Below are positions 1 to 7,585 of a stretch of DNA of 64,000 nucleotides, piece by piece. A program made the position numbers and the translations under genes. Origin of the DNA: an uncultured Prevotellaceae bacterium (GTDB lineage Bacteria > Bacteroidota > Bacteroidia > Bacteroidales > Bacteroidaceae); NCBI GenBank assembly GCA_900316265.1, contig ONCH01000018.1:26807-90806 (forward strand), read 5' to 3'. The first letter of the stretch is position 1, and each line of letters starts with the position of its first letter. Under the pieces are notes generated by a model. That model had not been told where the DNA came from and ran no database searches. It was given only the letters and a program-made list of their open reading frames with translations.

Positions 1-296
1 ATGTCAGCAAGTTCCGCAGGAGCATAAACCGTCAACTTAGCAGTACGTCCCAACAGACCGAAGGTGCTTAACATACCGATAAGCCCAAAACAGTGGTCTC
101 CATGCAGATGGCTGATAAAGACCGCACTAATCTTGGTAAAACGCAGGCGTGAGCGACGTAACTGTATCTGCGTACCCTCGCCACAATCGACGAGGAATAG
201 CTTGCCACGCACTTCCACCACCTGTGCCGAGGGGAAATGCTTCAGCGTTGGCAGGGCACTACCACAGCCTAATATGTGTACTCTGAACGGTTCCAA
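1..296 (-). CDS. rnz: Ribonuclease Z, N-terminal part (cut by window edge)
   Basis: tRNA 3'-processing endonuclease of the metallo-beta-lactamase fold, acting in the cytoplasm. The visible 98 residues begin EPFRVHILGCGSALPT after the start, continue with VDCGEGTQIQLRR and then carry the zinc motif HLHGDH inside FISHLHGDHCFGL, all typical of RNase Z. The rest lies before position 1. No ATG is available in this frame near the homologous start. A TTG at 294-296 gives the usual family N-terminus, with a CTG just upstream as an alternative. It starts 7 nt after the stop of the lipoprotein gene at 304, so mazG, the lipoprotein and rnz probably form one transcript. Family call is firm; exact start is inferred. 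Confidence 0.9.
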   Translation of the reverse strand, partial: MEPFRVHILGCGSALPTLKHFPSAQVVEVRGKLFLVDCGEGTQIQLRRSRLRFTKISAVFISHLHGDHCFGLIGMLSTFGLLGRTAKLTVYAPAELAD

Positions 297-303
297 CAGC
301 TCG

Positions 304-963
304 TTACATCTTAAAGTCGTCGTATGACGAGTCTTCCAACTTCACATCCTCGCCATAGGTTTCCTTGGGCTTCTGACGTTCGTATTCAAAGGTTTCTTCA
401 GCATCTTTATACACCAATGAATCAGCGGTAAGTTTCAGAATATCATAGACGTTCAATTCCTCGACATCGTTACCGCCCTCACGGACAAGAACAATCTCCA
501 GGCGTCCTTTGCTCAGTCGCCATGTACGGTAGATGATAGAACCTTGGTCAATGCTCTCTGCCACACCACCTTCCTTGATACTGATTCCCACCTCGTCACT
601 GCCGTCAATAGGATTGGGCATTACCCAGTTACCCAACAGCGTGGTCTGGTTAATCACGGTATTTGCCACCGTCTTATTATCGTTAGGCAGTACAGCCATG
701 CGGTCACCCACCTGCAGGCCACCGAACACCTGGTCGTTCTCCTTGGCAGCGGAAATGTCAAGCATCAGCGTATCACCCGTATCGGTAATCATCTGTAACA
801 TATTCATTGAGGTTGCCTCGCCACAGATACCATATAGCGTTGAGTCAACTTCTATTCCCAGTGAGTCGCCATTGTCAAAAGGCACTTTCTCTGATTTATT
901 ACCACAGCTGCCCATCGTCAGTATGCCAGCAGCAACCAATAGCACGATACCAATTTTCTTCAT
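304..963 (-). CDS. Lipocalin-like lipoprotein
   Basis: A 219-residue predicted lipoprotein: hydrophobic signal (residues 4-17) ending in the lipobox MGSC with Cys20. The mature part has a segment LLGNWVMPNP (about 108-117) followed by alternating strands, the pattern of Bacteroidetes lipocalin-like domains that start with a GxW motif; ligand unknown. The C-terminus is acidic (EDVKLEDSSYDDFKM). It lies 19 nt downstream of mazG and 7 nt upstream of rnz on the same strand, so it is probably cotranscribed, though no functional link is evident. The lipoprotein call is good; the lipocalin assignment is a fold-level guess from the motif. Confidence 0.75.
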   Translation of the reverse strand: MKKIGIVLLVAAGILTMGSCGNKSEKVPFDNGDSLGIEVDSTLYGICGEATSMNMLQMITDTGDTLMLDISAAKENDQVFGGLQVGDRMAVLPNDNKTVANTVINQTTLLGNWVMPNPIDGSDEVGISIKEGGVAESIDQGSIIYRTWRLSKGRLEIVLVREGGNDVEELNVYDILKLTADSLVYKDAEETFEYERQKPKETYGEDVKLEDSSYDDFKM

Positions 964-982
964 ATCTCTTACTTTTTATTTC

Positions 983-1852
983 TTAATGCTTATCTTTCTC
1001 ATTCTGTTTTGCTTCATTCCACAGGGCATCCATCTCTTCCAGCGTCATCTCTGTCAATGGACGACCAGCCTTGATACTATGCTGCTCAATATAGTTGAAA
1101 CGACGTGTGAACTTCTGATTCGTCTTCTCCAAAGCATTGTCAGGATTTAGCTTATACAAACGAGCTGCATTGATGACAGAAAACAAGAAATCGCCCAGTT
1201 CTTCTTCAGAGTGCTCACGGTCTTCACGCTGTAGCTCATCCTCCAACTCCTGCAGCTCCTCACGAACCTTCACCCACACATCCTTACGGTCTTCCCAGTC
1301 GAAACCTACATGGCGTGCCTTGTCTTGGATGCGGTAGGCTTTGATGAGCGAAGGCAAAGAGGCAGGAACACCAGCCAATACGGTCTTATTTCCACCCTTC
1401 TCTTTCTGCTTGATTTGCTCCCAATTGTCGAGCACCTGTTCCACATTTTTGACCTTGGAAAATTCACGCTCTTCTTCGTTCTCTCCATAGGGCAAAGGAC
1501 GAGGATGAGCGGCACCAATCTGTGAGGGATGATAGACATGAGGATGGCGAAATATCAGCTTGTCAACCAGATTGTTACAAACATCCGTTATATCAAATTG
1601 CGATTTCTCTTCACCTATCCTTGCATAGAATGCGATATGCAACAACACATCACCAAGTTCCTTGCAAATATCCTCTACGTCGTCCTTCATCAACGCATCG
1701 CAGAGCTCATAGGTTTCCTCTATCGTATTGGGGCGCAGGCTCTCGTTAGTCTGTTTACGATCCCACGGACATTTCTCTCGCAGTGCATCCAGCACGTCGA
1801 GCATGCGTCCAAACGCCTCCATTTTCTCCTCACGGGTATGTTTTTGTTCCAT
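983..1852 (-). CDS. mazG: Nucleoside triphosphate pyrophosphohydrolase MazG
   Basis: Hydrolyses NTPs and dNTPs to monophosphate and pyrophosphate, cleaning nucleotide pools. The 289-residue protein (E. coli about 263) has two MazG domains: the first with CPWDRKQTNESLRPNTIEETYE and a downstream ELGDVLLH, the second with a KAYRIQDKARHVGFDWED segment and ELGDFLFSVIN. The EExxE and ExxD acidic metal-binding residues are present in both. I chose the start MEQKHTREEK at 1852 because the frame upstream overlaps the -7 box at 1861-1868 and encodes a non-conserved hydrophobic stretch. First gene of a probable mazG-lipoprotein-rnz operon. Confidence 0.93.
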   Translation of the reverse strand: MEQKHTREEKMEAFGRMLDVLDALREKCPWDRKQTNESLRPNTIEETYELCDALMKDDVEDICKELGDVLLHIAFYARIGEEKSQFDITDVCNNLVDKLIFRHPHVYHPSQIGAAHPRPLPYGENEEEREFSKVKNVEQVLDNWEQIKQKEKGGNKTVLAGVPASLPSLIKAYRIQDKARHVGFDWEDRKDVWVKVREELQELEDELQREDREHSEEELGDFLFSVINAARLYKLNPDNALEKTNQKFTRRFNYIEQHSIKAGRPLTEMTLEEMDALWNEAKQNEKDKH

Positions 1853-1860
1853 AATCTTTG

Positions 1861-1892
1861 CAAAGATACAATATATTTGGTAAAAAAGCAAT
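1861..1892 (-). promoter_or_regulatory. Promoter of mazG
   Basis: Minus-strand -7 box TATCTTTG at 1861-1868, the Bacteroidetes TAnnTTTG form. About 20 nt upstream lies ATTG at 1889-1892 as a weak -33 element. The box sits 8 nt before the chosen mazG start, implying a very short leader. Confidence 0.55.
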
Positions 1893-1933
1893 TTTTTTCA
1901 AAAAAATCACCATCTGACAAGGTTTTTCATCGA

Positions 1934-3079
1934 TTATTCCGTCACCTGGTACTTCGACTTACGTGCATGTTTGGCCTTTTGCGGAATACCTGTAGGACCT
2001 GCTACAGAGTGAACAGTCTTGACGCCTCGATAGCCATTCCAACGTTCATGAATGCGACGTACATAGTCAACGGTTTCAGAGCCACGCATATAACCATTGC
2101 GCACCACTGGATCGTTGTAATATTCTGCACGTTGCAAGCCAAGAACGAAAGGTTCCACGTCACGCCAACGGGATGCGTCACGACCATGCTTACGAGCCAG
2201 CGCCATAGCGTCACGGATATGATAGCCACCGCCATTGTAAGCCGCCAACACAAACTTGGTACGCTCAGAGCGATCACGAATATCAGAGAACGACTGTTCC
2301 AGTTCAGCCAGATATTTCACAGCAGCAGCGATATTCTTTTCAGGATTATAGATATCAGCACGCGCCAATCCCAGATGGTCTGCTGTAGAAGGCATAATCT
2401 GCATCAGACCACAAGCGCCCGCCCAAGAACGTGCCTGAGGATCGAAGGTTGACTCCTGGTAACACTGAGCGGCAAGCAGTCGCCAGTCCCAGCGAATCTG
2501 TGTGGCATAGCGCAAGAAATAGGCATCATAGTGAGAAATTACACCTCCGGCACGATTGAGCATGGGCGAAAAGACACGACGCTTGACACTGCGCGAAGAC
2601 AACAGATATTCCTCTTGCTTCTTAACCTCAGCCATCAGCGACGGACGGTACCACTGCTGAAGTTCTTTCTGCAAGTCTTGCTTGTCGTTGCCTACAATCC
2701 AGCCAGCACCTTTCTTCGTGAGCGGGTAACAGATAAGATCAGCCTCACCATCTGCCAGTCGCTGACGCATCTCAGCAGTATCGTGACAGACCTCCATACG
2801 AAGACTGACGCCCAACTGATCGGCAAAGCGCTGACAAAGCAGATAATGGGTTCCCAAATGCTTTCCACGATAGTCGTAATAGGTCTCCGGACCTGTCAAT
2901 GTGAGGGCTATCAGCTCACCATTCCGCCGGATATCCTCCAAGTCGAAGTCCTCGTTGGTGGGAATGGTATCTGTTATCTCACCCCACGGTGTGACAACAG
3001 GCTCTTGTCGTTTCTGACCACAGGCGGACAGAAGCAACAAAAGGGTGAAAAGTTGAATATATATGCTATTTCTGCTCAA
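1934..3079 (-). CDS. MltF-like membrane-bound lytic transglycosylase
   Basis: Predicted lipoprotein that cleaves peptidoglycan glycan strands. 381 residues: signal with lipobox LLSAC (Cys20), then a periplasmic solute-binding-like domain (about 45-150) and a C-terminal SLT domain. The SLT domain shows AAQCYQESTFDPQARSW with the catalytic glutamate in QES, then GACGLMQIMPSTA and AAYNGG. This order, binding domain then transglycosylase, is that of MltF. It stands alone on the minus strand, divergent from hisG. The last about 30 residues are basic and non-conserved. Confidence 0.9.
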   Translation of the reverse strand: MSRNSIYIQLFTLLLLLSACGQKRQEPVVTPWGEITDTIPTNEDFDLEDIRRNGELIALTLTGPETYYDYRGKHLGTHYLLCQRFADQLGVSLRMEVCHDTAEMRQRLADGEADLICYPLTKKGAGWIVGNDKQDLQKELQQWYRPSLMAEVKKQEEYLLSSRSVKRRVFSPMLNRAGGVISHYDAYFLRYATQIRWDWRLLAAQCYQESTFDPQARSWAGACGLMQIMPSTADHLGLARADIYNPEKNIAAAVKYLAELEQSFSDIRDRSERTKFVLAAYNGGGYHIRDAMALARKHGRDASRWRDVEPFVLGLQRAEYYNDPVVRNGYMRGSETVDYVRRIHERWNGYRGVKTVHSVAGPTGIPQKAKHARKSKYQVTE

Positions 3080-3098
3080 TTTCGTTCAATTTTGGGTG

Positions 3099-3106
3099 CA
3101 AAAGTA
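3099..3106 (-). promoter_or_regulatory. -7 box for the lytic transglycosylase gene
   Basis: TACTTTTG on the minus strand, 20 nt before the transglycosylase start at 3079, in the TAnnTTTG form. It is part of a compact divergent promoter region shared with hisG. Confidence 0.5.
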
Positions 3107-3115
3107 ATCATTTTC

Positions 3116-3146
3116 TTGCAAATATCAACGAAAATATGTAATTTTG
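3116..3146 (+). promoter_or_regulatory. Promoter of the his operon
   Basis: TAATTTTG at 3139-3146 matches the -7 box; TTG at 3116-3118 lies 20 nt upstream as the -33 element. The hisG start follows 26 nt downstream. No attenuator with a run of histidine codons is visible in this short leader. Confidence 0.55.
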
Positions 3147-3171
3147 CACACTAAATTAGAGTTTATTAGGT

Positions 3172-4023
3172 ATGTTAAGAATTGCAGTACAATCGAAGGG
3201 CCGTCTTTTTGACGACACCATGAATCTGCTGACAGAGGCAGACATCAAGATAAGTTCAGGACGCAGAACGTTGTTAGTACAGTCGGGCAACTTCCCATTG
3301 GAGGTGCTCTATCTGCGCGACGATGATATTCCACAGAGTGTGGCATCAGGTGTTGCCGACATCGGTGTTGTTGGCGAGAACGAGTTTATTGAGCGCAATG
3401 AGGATGCAGAGATTATCTCACGTCTGGGATTCTCAAAGTGTCGTTTGTCATTGGCCATTCCCAAGGATATAGACTATCGTGGCGTGAACTGGTTCAACGG
3501 CAAAAAAATTGCCACCAGCTACCCACACATCTTGAAGACGTTCCTCGACAAGGAGGGCATTAGTGCTGAGATTCACGTGATTACTGGTTCTGTAGAGATT
3601 AGCCCAGGTATCGGTTTGGCAGATGGTATCTTCGATATTGTCAGCAGTGGTTCGACACTGGTCAGCAACAACCTCCGTGAAGTAGAAGTTGTCATGCAGA
3701 GCGAGGCCCTGCTGATTGGCAACAAGAACCTCAGCAAGGAGAAGCGCGCAACCCTTGAAGAGATGCTGTTCCGTTTCAAGGCCGTCAAAGATGCTGAAGA
3801 CAAGAAATATGTACGGATGAATGCTCCCAAGGCTCATCTGGAGGAGATAATAAGCGTACTGCCTGGTCTGAAGAGCCCTACCATCATTCCCCTGGCAGAC
3901 GAAGACTGGTGCTCCGTACACACCGTACTCGACCAGAAGCGTTTCTGGGAAATCATCGGCAAACTGAAGGAACTGGGTGCTCAGGGCATTCTGGTAACCC
4001 CCATTGAAAAAATGATTCTATGA
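3172..4023 (+). CDS. hisG: ATP phosphoribosyltransferase (long form)
   Basis: First step of histidine synthesis: ATP and PRPP give phosphoribosyl-ATP. 283 residues, the long form: catalytic domain opening MLRIAVQSKGRLFDD, a phosphate-binding stretch EISPGIGLADGIFDIVSSGSTL, and a C-terminal ACT-like regulatory domain (about 210-283, APKAHLEEIISVLPGLKSPT) for feedback inhibition by histidine. Long-form enzymes do not need HisZ, consistent with none being present here. Its stop overlaps the hisD start by 4 nt (ATGA), indicating translational coupling. Confidence 0.97.
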   Translation: MLRIAVQSKGRLFDDTMNLLTEADIKISSGRRTLLVQSGNFPLEVLYLRDDDIPQSVASGVADIGVVGENEFIERNEDAEIISRLGFSKCRLSLAIPKDIDYRGVNWFNGKKIATSYPHILKTFLDKEGISAEIHVITGSVEISPGIGLADGIFDIVSSGSTLVSNNLREVEVVMQSEALLIGNKNLSKEKRATLEEMLFRFKAVKDAEDKKYVRMNAPKAHLEEIISVLPGLKSPTIIPLADEDWCSVHTVLDQKRFWEIIGKLKELGAQGILVTPIEKMIL

Positions 4024-5306
4024 TTATTTACAGAAATCCGAAGCGCACACAGTGGGGCGAGATTACGTCTCGTCCACGTCTGGACCTGGCACAGCTGAAC
4101 GAGACAGTAAGCACCGTTCTTAACGACGTGCGCCAACGTGGCGATGAGGCCGTCAAGGAATATGAGCTGAAGTTCGACAAGGCTGCACTTACATCACTGG
4201 CTGTCAGTGAACAAGAGATGCAGGAAGCCGAACAGTTGGTAAGTGCCGAACTGAAAGCCGCCATAGAACTCGCTCACGAGAATATCTATAAGTTCCATGC
4301 AGCCCAGAAGTTTGAAGGTCAGAAAGTGGAGACACAGTCAGGCGTCAGCTGTTGGCAGAAAAGTGTCGCCATTGAGCGTGTAGGATTATATATTCCTGGT
4401 GGTACTGCCCCACTCTTCTCAACCGTGTTGATGCTTGCCACACCTGCCAAGATTGCTGGTTGCGGAGAGATTGTGCTTTGCACACCGCCGAACCTTGAGG
4501 GCAAGGTGAATCCTGCTATTCTGATGGCAGCTCGCATTGCTGGTGTCAGCAAGATTTTCAAAGCTGGTGGTGTACAGGCTATCGGGGCAATGGCTTACGG
4601 TACGGAATCGGTACCCAAGGTCTTCAAGATTTTCGGTCCTGGCAACCAATATGTAATGGCCGCCAAGCAACAGGTCAGCCTTGATGAGGTGGCTATTGAC
4701 ATGCCTGCTGGTCCCAGCGAAGTTTGTGTACTTGCCGACGATAGCGCTAACGCTGAGTTCGTTGCCGCTGACCTCTTATCGCAGGCTGAGCACGGCATAG
4801 ACTCACAAGTGCTCTTCATCACCACCTCAGAACAGAAACTACAGGAAGTACAGCAAGAGGTAGAACGCCAGCTGGCCTTGCTGCCCCGTCAGGAGATAGC
4901 AAAGAAAGCGCTGGACAACAGCCGCCTCGTACTCGTCAATTCAGTTGACGAGATGATGGCGCTCTCTAACGCCTATGCTCCTGAACACCTGATTATCCAG
5001 ACAGCAGACTACGAACAATTGGCTGAGCGGGTTGTTAATGCTGGCTCCGTATTCCTTGGGCAATATGCCTGTGAGAGTGCCGGCGACTATGCCAGCGGTA
5101 CCAACCACACGCTGCCTACCCACGGCTATGCCACTGCTTACAACGGTGTGAACCTCGACTCATACTGCAGGAAGATTACTTTCCAGCACCTTACGGAAGA
5201 CGGTATCCGCCACATAGGCCGTGCTGTAGAACTGATGGCAGAAGCCGAACAGCTCGATGCCCACAAGAACGCCATGACGGTGAGAATTAATTCCTTGAAG
5301 AAATGA
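4020..5306 (+). CDS. hisD: Histidinol dehydrogenase
   Basis: Zinc- and NAD-dependent four-electron oxidation of L-histidinol to L-histidine, the last two steps of the pathway. 428 residues, normal length. Diagnostic stretches include [47 protein letters not shown] and [11 protein letters not shown], the last carrying zinc and catalytic residues; [16 protein letters not shown] is near the C-terminus. It overlaps hisG and hisC by 4 nt each, so the three are a tightly coupled operon. Confidence 0.97.
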   Translation: MIIYRNPKRTQWGEITSRPRLDLAQLNETVSTVLNDVRQRGDEAVKEYELKFDKAALTSLAVSEQEMQEAEQLVSAELKAAIELAHENIYKFHAAQKFEGQKVETQSGVSCWQKSVAIERVGLYIPGGTAPLFSTVLMLATPAKIAGCGEIVLCTPPNLEGKVNPAILMAARIAGVSKIFKAGGVQAIGAMAYGTESVPKVFKIFGPGNQYVMAAKQQVSLDEVAIDMPAGPSEVCVLADDSANAEFVAADLLSQAEHGIDSQVLFITTSEQKLQEVQQEVERQLALLPRQEIAKKALDNSRLVLVNSVDEMMALSNAYAPEHLIIQTADYEQLAERVVNAGSVFLGQYACESAGDYASGTNHTLPTHGYATAYNGVNLDSYCRKITFQHLTEDGIRHIGRAVELMAEAEQLDAHKNAMTVRINSLKK

Positions 5307-6337
5307 AACCATTAGAACAGTTAGTCAGAAAGAACATCTGGAGTCTGGCTCCATATAGCAGTGCCCGTGACGAATACTCCGGCAAGGAGGCTCACGTGTT
5401 TCTCGATGCCAACGAGAATCCGTACAATGCACCCTACAACCGTTATCCAGACCCTCTACAACGTGAGGTAAAACAGCTATTGGAGCGCGTAAAAGGCGTA
5501 CCTGCCGAGAACATTTTCTTAGGCAACGGTAGCGACGAGGCCATTGATCTTCCTTATCGCATCTTCTGTGAACCTGGACGCGACAACGTAGTGAGCATAG
5601 CACCCACCTACGGCATGTACCAGGTTTGTGCAGACATTAACAATATTGAATGCCGCCAAGTTCTGCTCGACGATGGTTTCACGCTGAATGCAGACAAACT
5701 GCTTAACGCCTGCGATGCCAACACCAAAATTATCTGGCTCTGTTCGCCCAACAATCCTACAGGTAACTCGCTGGATCGCGACGAGATGATGAAAGTCGTA
5801 GAAGGGTTTGAAGGTATCGTCATTGTCGACGAGGCATACATCGACTTTGCACATCAGATGTCCCTACGTCAGGAGTTGCCTACGCATCCCAACCTCATCA
5901 TTCTGCAAACCATGTCGAAGGCATGGGGTTCAGCGGCCATTCGCTTGGGTATGGCCTTTGCTTCCAAGGAGATTATCGCCATATACAATAAGGTGAAGTA
6001 TCCGTACAACGTCAACCAGCTCACACAGCAGCAGGCCATTGCTATGCTGAAAGATCCCTTTGAAGTGGATAAGACCGTCAAGATGCTGCTGCAGGAACGT
6101 AGCCGTCTGATGCAAGCCTTCCTTGAGCTACCCATCTGTGAACAGATTTTCCCCACAGATGCCAACTTCTTCCTGACACGAGTAACCGATGCTACGAAGA
6201 TTTACAACTATCTGGTGGATAGAGGTATTATCGTGCGTAATCGCTCACGCATCCAGCTCTGCCAGAACTGCCTGCGTATCACTATCGGCACCCGTTCTGA
6301 AAATAACGAGTTGCTTAGTGCCTTGCGCCAATATTAA
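5303..6337 (+). CDS. hisC: Histidinol-phosphate aminotransferase
   Basis: PLP-dependent transamination of imidazole-acetol phosphate to histidinol phosphate. 344 residues, class I/II aminotransferase fold. Visible motifs are [30 protein letters not shown] and the PLP-lysine segment [14 protein letters not shown]. Overlaps hisD by 4 nt. In many Bacteroidales hisB follows hisC. Here the next gene, 9 nt on, is a type IX secretion plug-domain gene instead, so the remaining his genes must lie elsewhere. Confidence 0.96.
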   Translation: MKPLEQLVRKNIWSLAPYSSARDEYSGKEAHVFLDANENPYNAPYNRYPDPLQREVKQLLERVKGVPAENIFLGNGSDEAIDLPYRIFCEPGRDNVVSIAPTYGMYQVCADINNIECRQVLLDDGFTLNADKLLNACDANTKIIWLCSPNNPTGNSLDRDEMMKVVEGFEGIVIVDEAYIDFAHQMSLRQELPTHPNLIILQTMSKAWGSAAIRLGMAFASKEIIAIYNKVKYPYNVNQLTQQQAIAMLKDPFEVDKTVKMLLQERSRLMQAFLELPICEQIFPTDANFFLTRVTDATKIYNYLVDRGIIVRNRSRIQLCQNCLRITIGTRSENNELLSALRQY

Positions 6338-6346
6338 CTTTCCCCT

Positions 6347-7585
6347 ATGATACCACGCCAACATAGCCTCTACAGGGTGCCTGTCATCGTATTATTTCTG
6401 ATATCGACACTGGGTGCATGGGGTGGTAACCGCATTTTCTCTTCACGAGTAAAATCGTTGACCAGCATTGTTAATGGCGACTGGCAAAACCGCCCGGTTA
6501 TGACATTGAACAGCAGTGATGTACTGTCCATTGGCTTCGACGAGTTTTCGCATAACTATCACCGTCTCGTCTATCACCTCGACCATTGTGAGGCAGACTG
6601 GAGCGTGTCAGAAGACATCTTCGAGAGCGACTGGCTACACGGTTTCAACGATGAGCCTATCGCCAACTATCTAAACTCCATCAACACCACCGTTCTCTAC
6701 ACACACTATCAACTGACCATCCCCAACGACCGTTGCCAGCTGACTATGAGCGGCAACTACCGGCTGACTGTCTATGACGAGGATAATGCCAACGAGAAAC
6801 TGCTGGAAGTAGAGTTCTATGTCGTTGAACCCGTAATGACAATTGGCATGGAGGCAACCACGAATACGGACATCGACCACAATGTAAGCCACCAGCAGTT
6901 GTCCATCAGTCTGCTGTATAACAACCTGCGCATCACCAACCGTGACGAGCAGCTCTATACGGTGGTGATGCAAAACTGGCAGGAAGATGCAGCAAGACAC
7001 AACATTCAGCCCAACCATATCACACCACACGGTCTGCTATGGCAACACAATCGTCAGCTCATCTTTGATGGTGGCAATGAGTTTCATAAGTTTGAGGTGT
7101 TGGACGTCACGCATCCCACGATGGGCATTGACCGCATTCGATGGGACGGCACTAACTATCAAGTATTTCCCTTTGCAGCGACTGTCTGCCGCAACTACCT
7201 TACCGATGTCGATACTGACGGTGCCTTCTGCATCCGCAACAGCGACAACTTCGAGTCAGAGCACACCTGCGACTACGTCTGGGTAAACTACGAACTGCAA
7301 GCTCCCTATCAGGGCGAGCTATATATCAACGGGCAATGGACGACGGATGCCAACAAAGAGCATTACCTCATGCGCTATGATGGAGAGCGGAAGATTTACT
7401 ACACAGCACTGCTACAAAAGCAAGGTTACTATAACTATCGTTTTGTAACAGCTGATGGAAAGCTGGCTCCTTCAGAGGGTAATTTCTATCAGACAGAAAA
7501 CCGCTATCAAGTGCTAGTATATTATAAAGAGGTGGGAGGTCGCACGTGGCAACTGGTTGGCTACAAGTCGTTAGAACTGCGATAA
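6347..7585 (+). CDS. Type IX secretion system plug-domain protein (DUF5103 family)
   Basis: 412 residues with an N-terminal signal peptide (about 8-26, hydrophobic, ending LGAWGG). The body is beta-rich. Stretches such as HLDHCEADWSVSEDIFESDWLHGFNDEPIANY followed by YTHYQLTIPND are those of the DUF5103 family, annotated as the type IX secretion plug protein domain; characterised members associate with the SprA translocon and close its channel when no cargo is present. The assignment rests on recalled family pattern. It begins 9 nt after hisC and may be cotranscribed with the his genes although unrelated in role. Its 3' end overlaps the convergent propeller-regulator gene by 25 nt, with no terminator between. 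Confidence 0.75.
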   Translation: MIPRQHSLYRVPVIVLFLISTLGAWGGNRIFSSRVKSLTSIVNGDWQNRPVMTLNSSDVLSIGFDEFSHNYHRLVYHLDHCEADWSVSEDIFESDWLHGFNDEPIANYLNSINTTVLYTHYQLTIPNDRCQLTMSGNYRLTVYDEDNANEKLLEVEFYVVEPVMTIGMEATTNTDIDHNVSHQQLSISLLYNNLRITNRDEQLYTVVMQNWQEDAARHNIQPNHITPHGLLWQHNRQLIFDGGNEFHKFEVLDVTHPTMGIDRIRWDGTNYQVFPFAATVCRNYLTDVDTDGAFCIRNSDNFESEHTCDYVWVNYELQAPYQGELYINGQWTTDANKEHYLMRYDGERKIYYTALLQKQGYYNYRFVTADGKLAPSEGNFYQTENRYQVLVYYKEVGGRTWQLVGYKSLELR

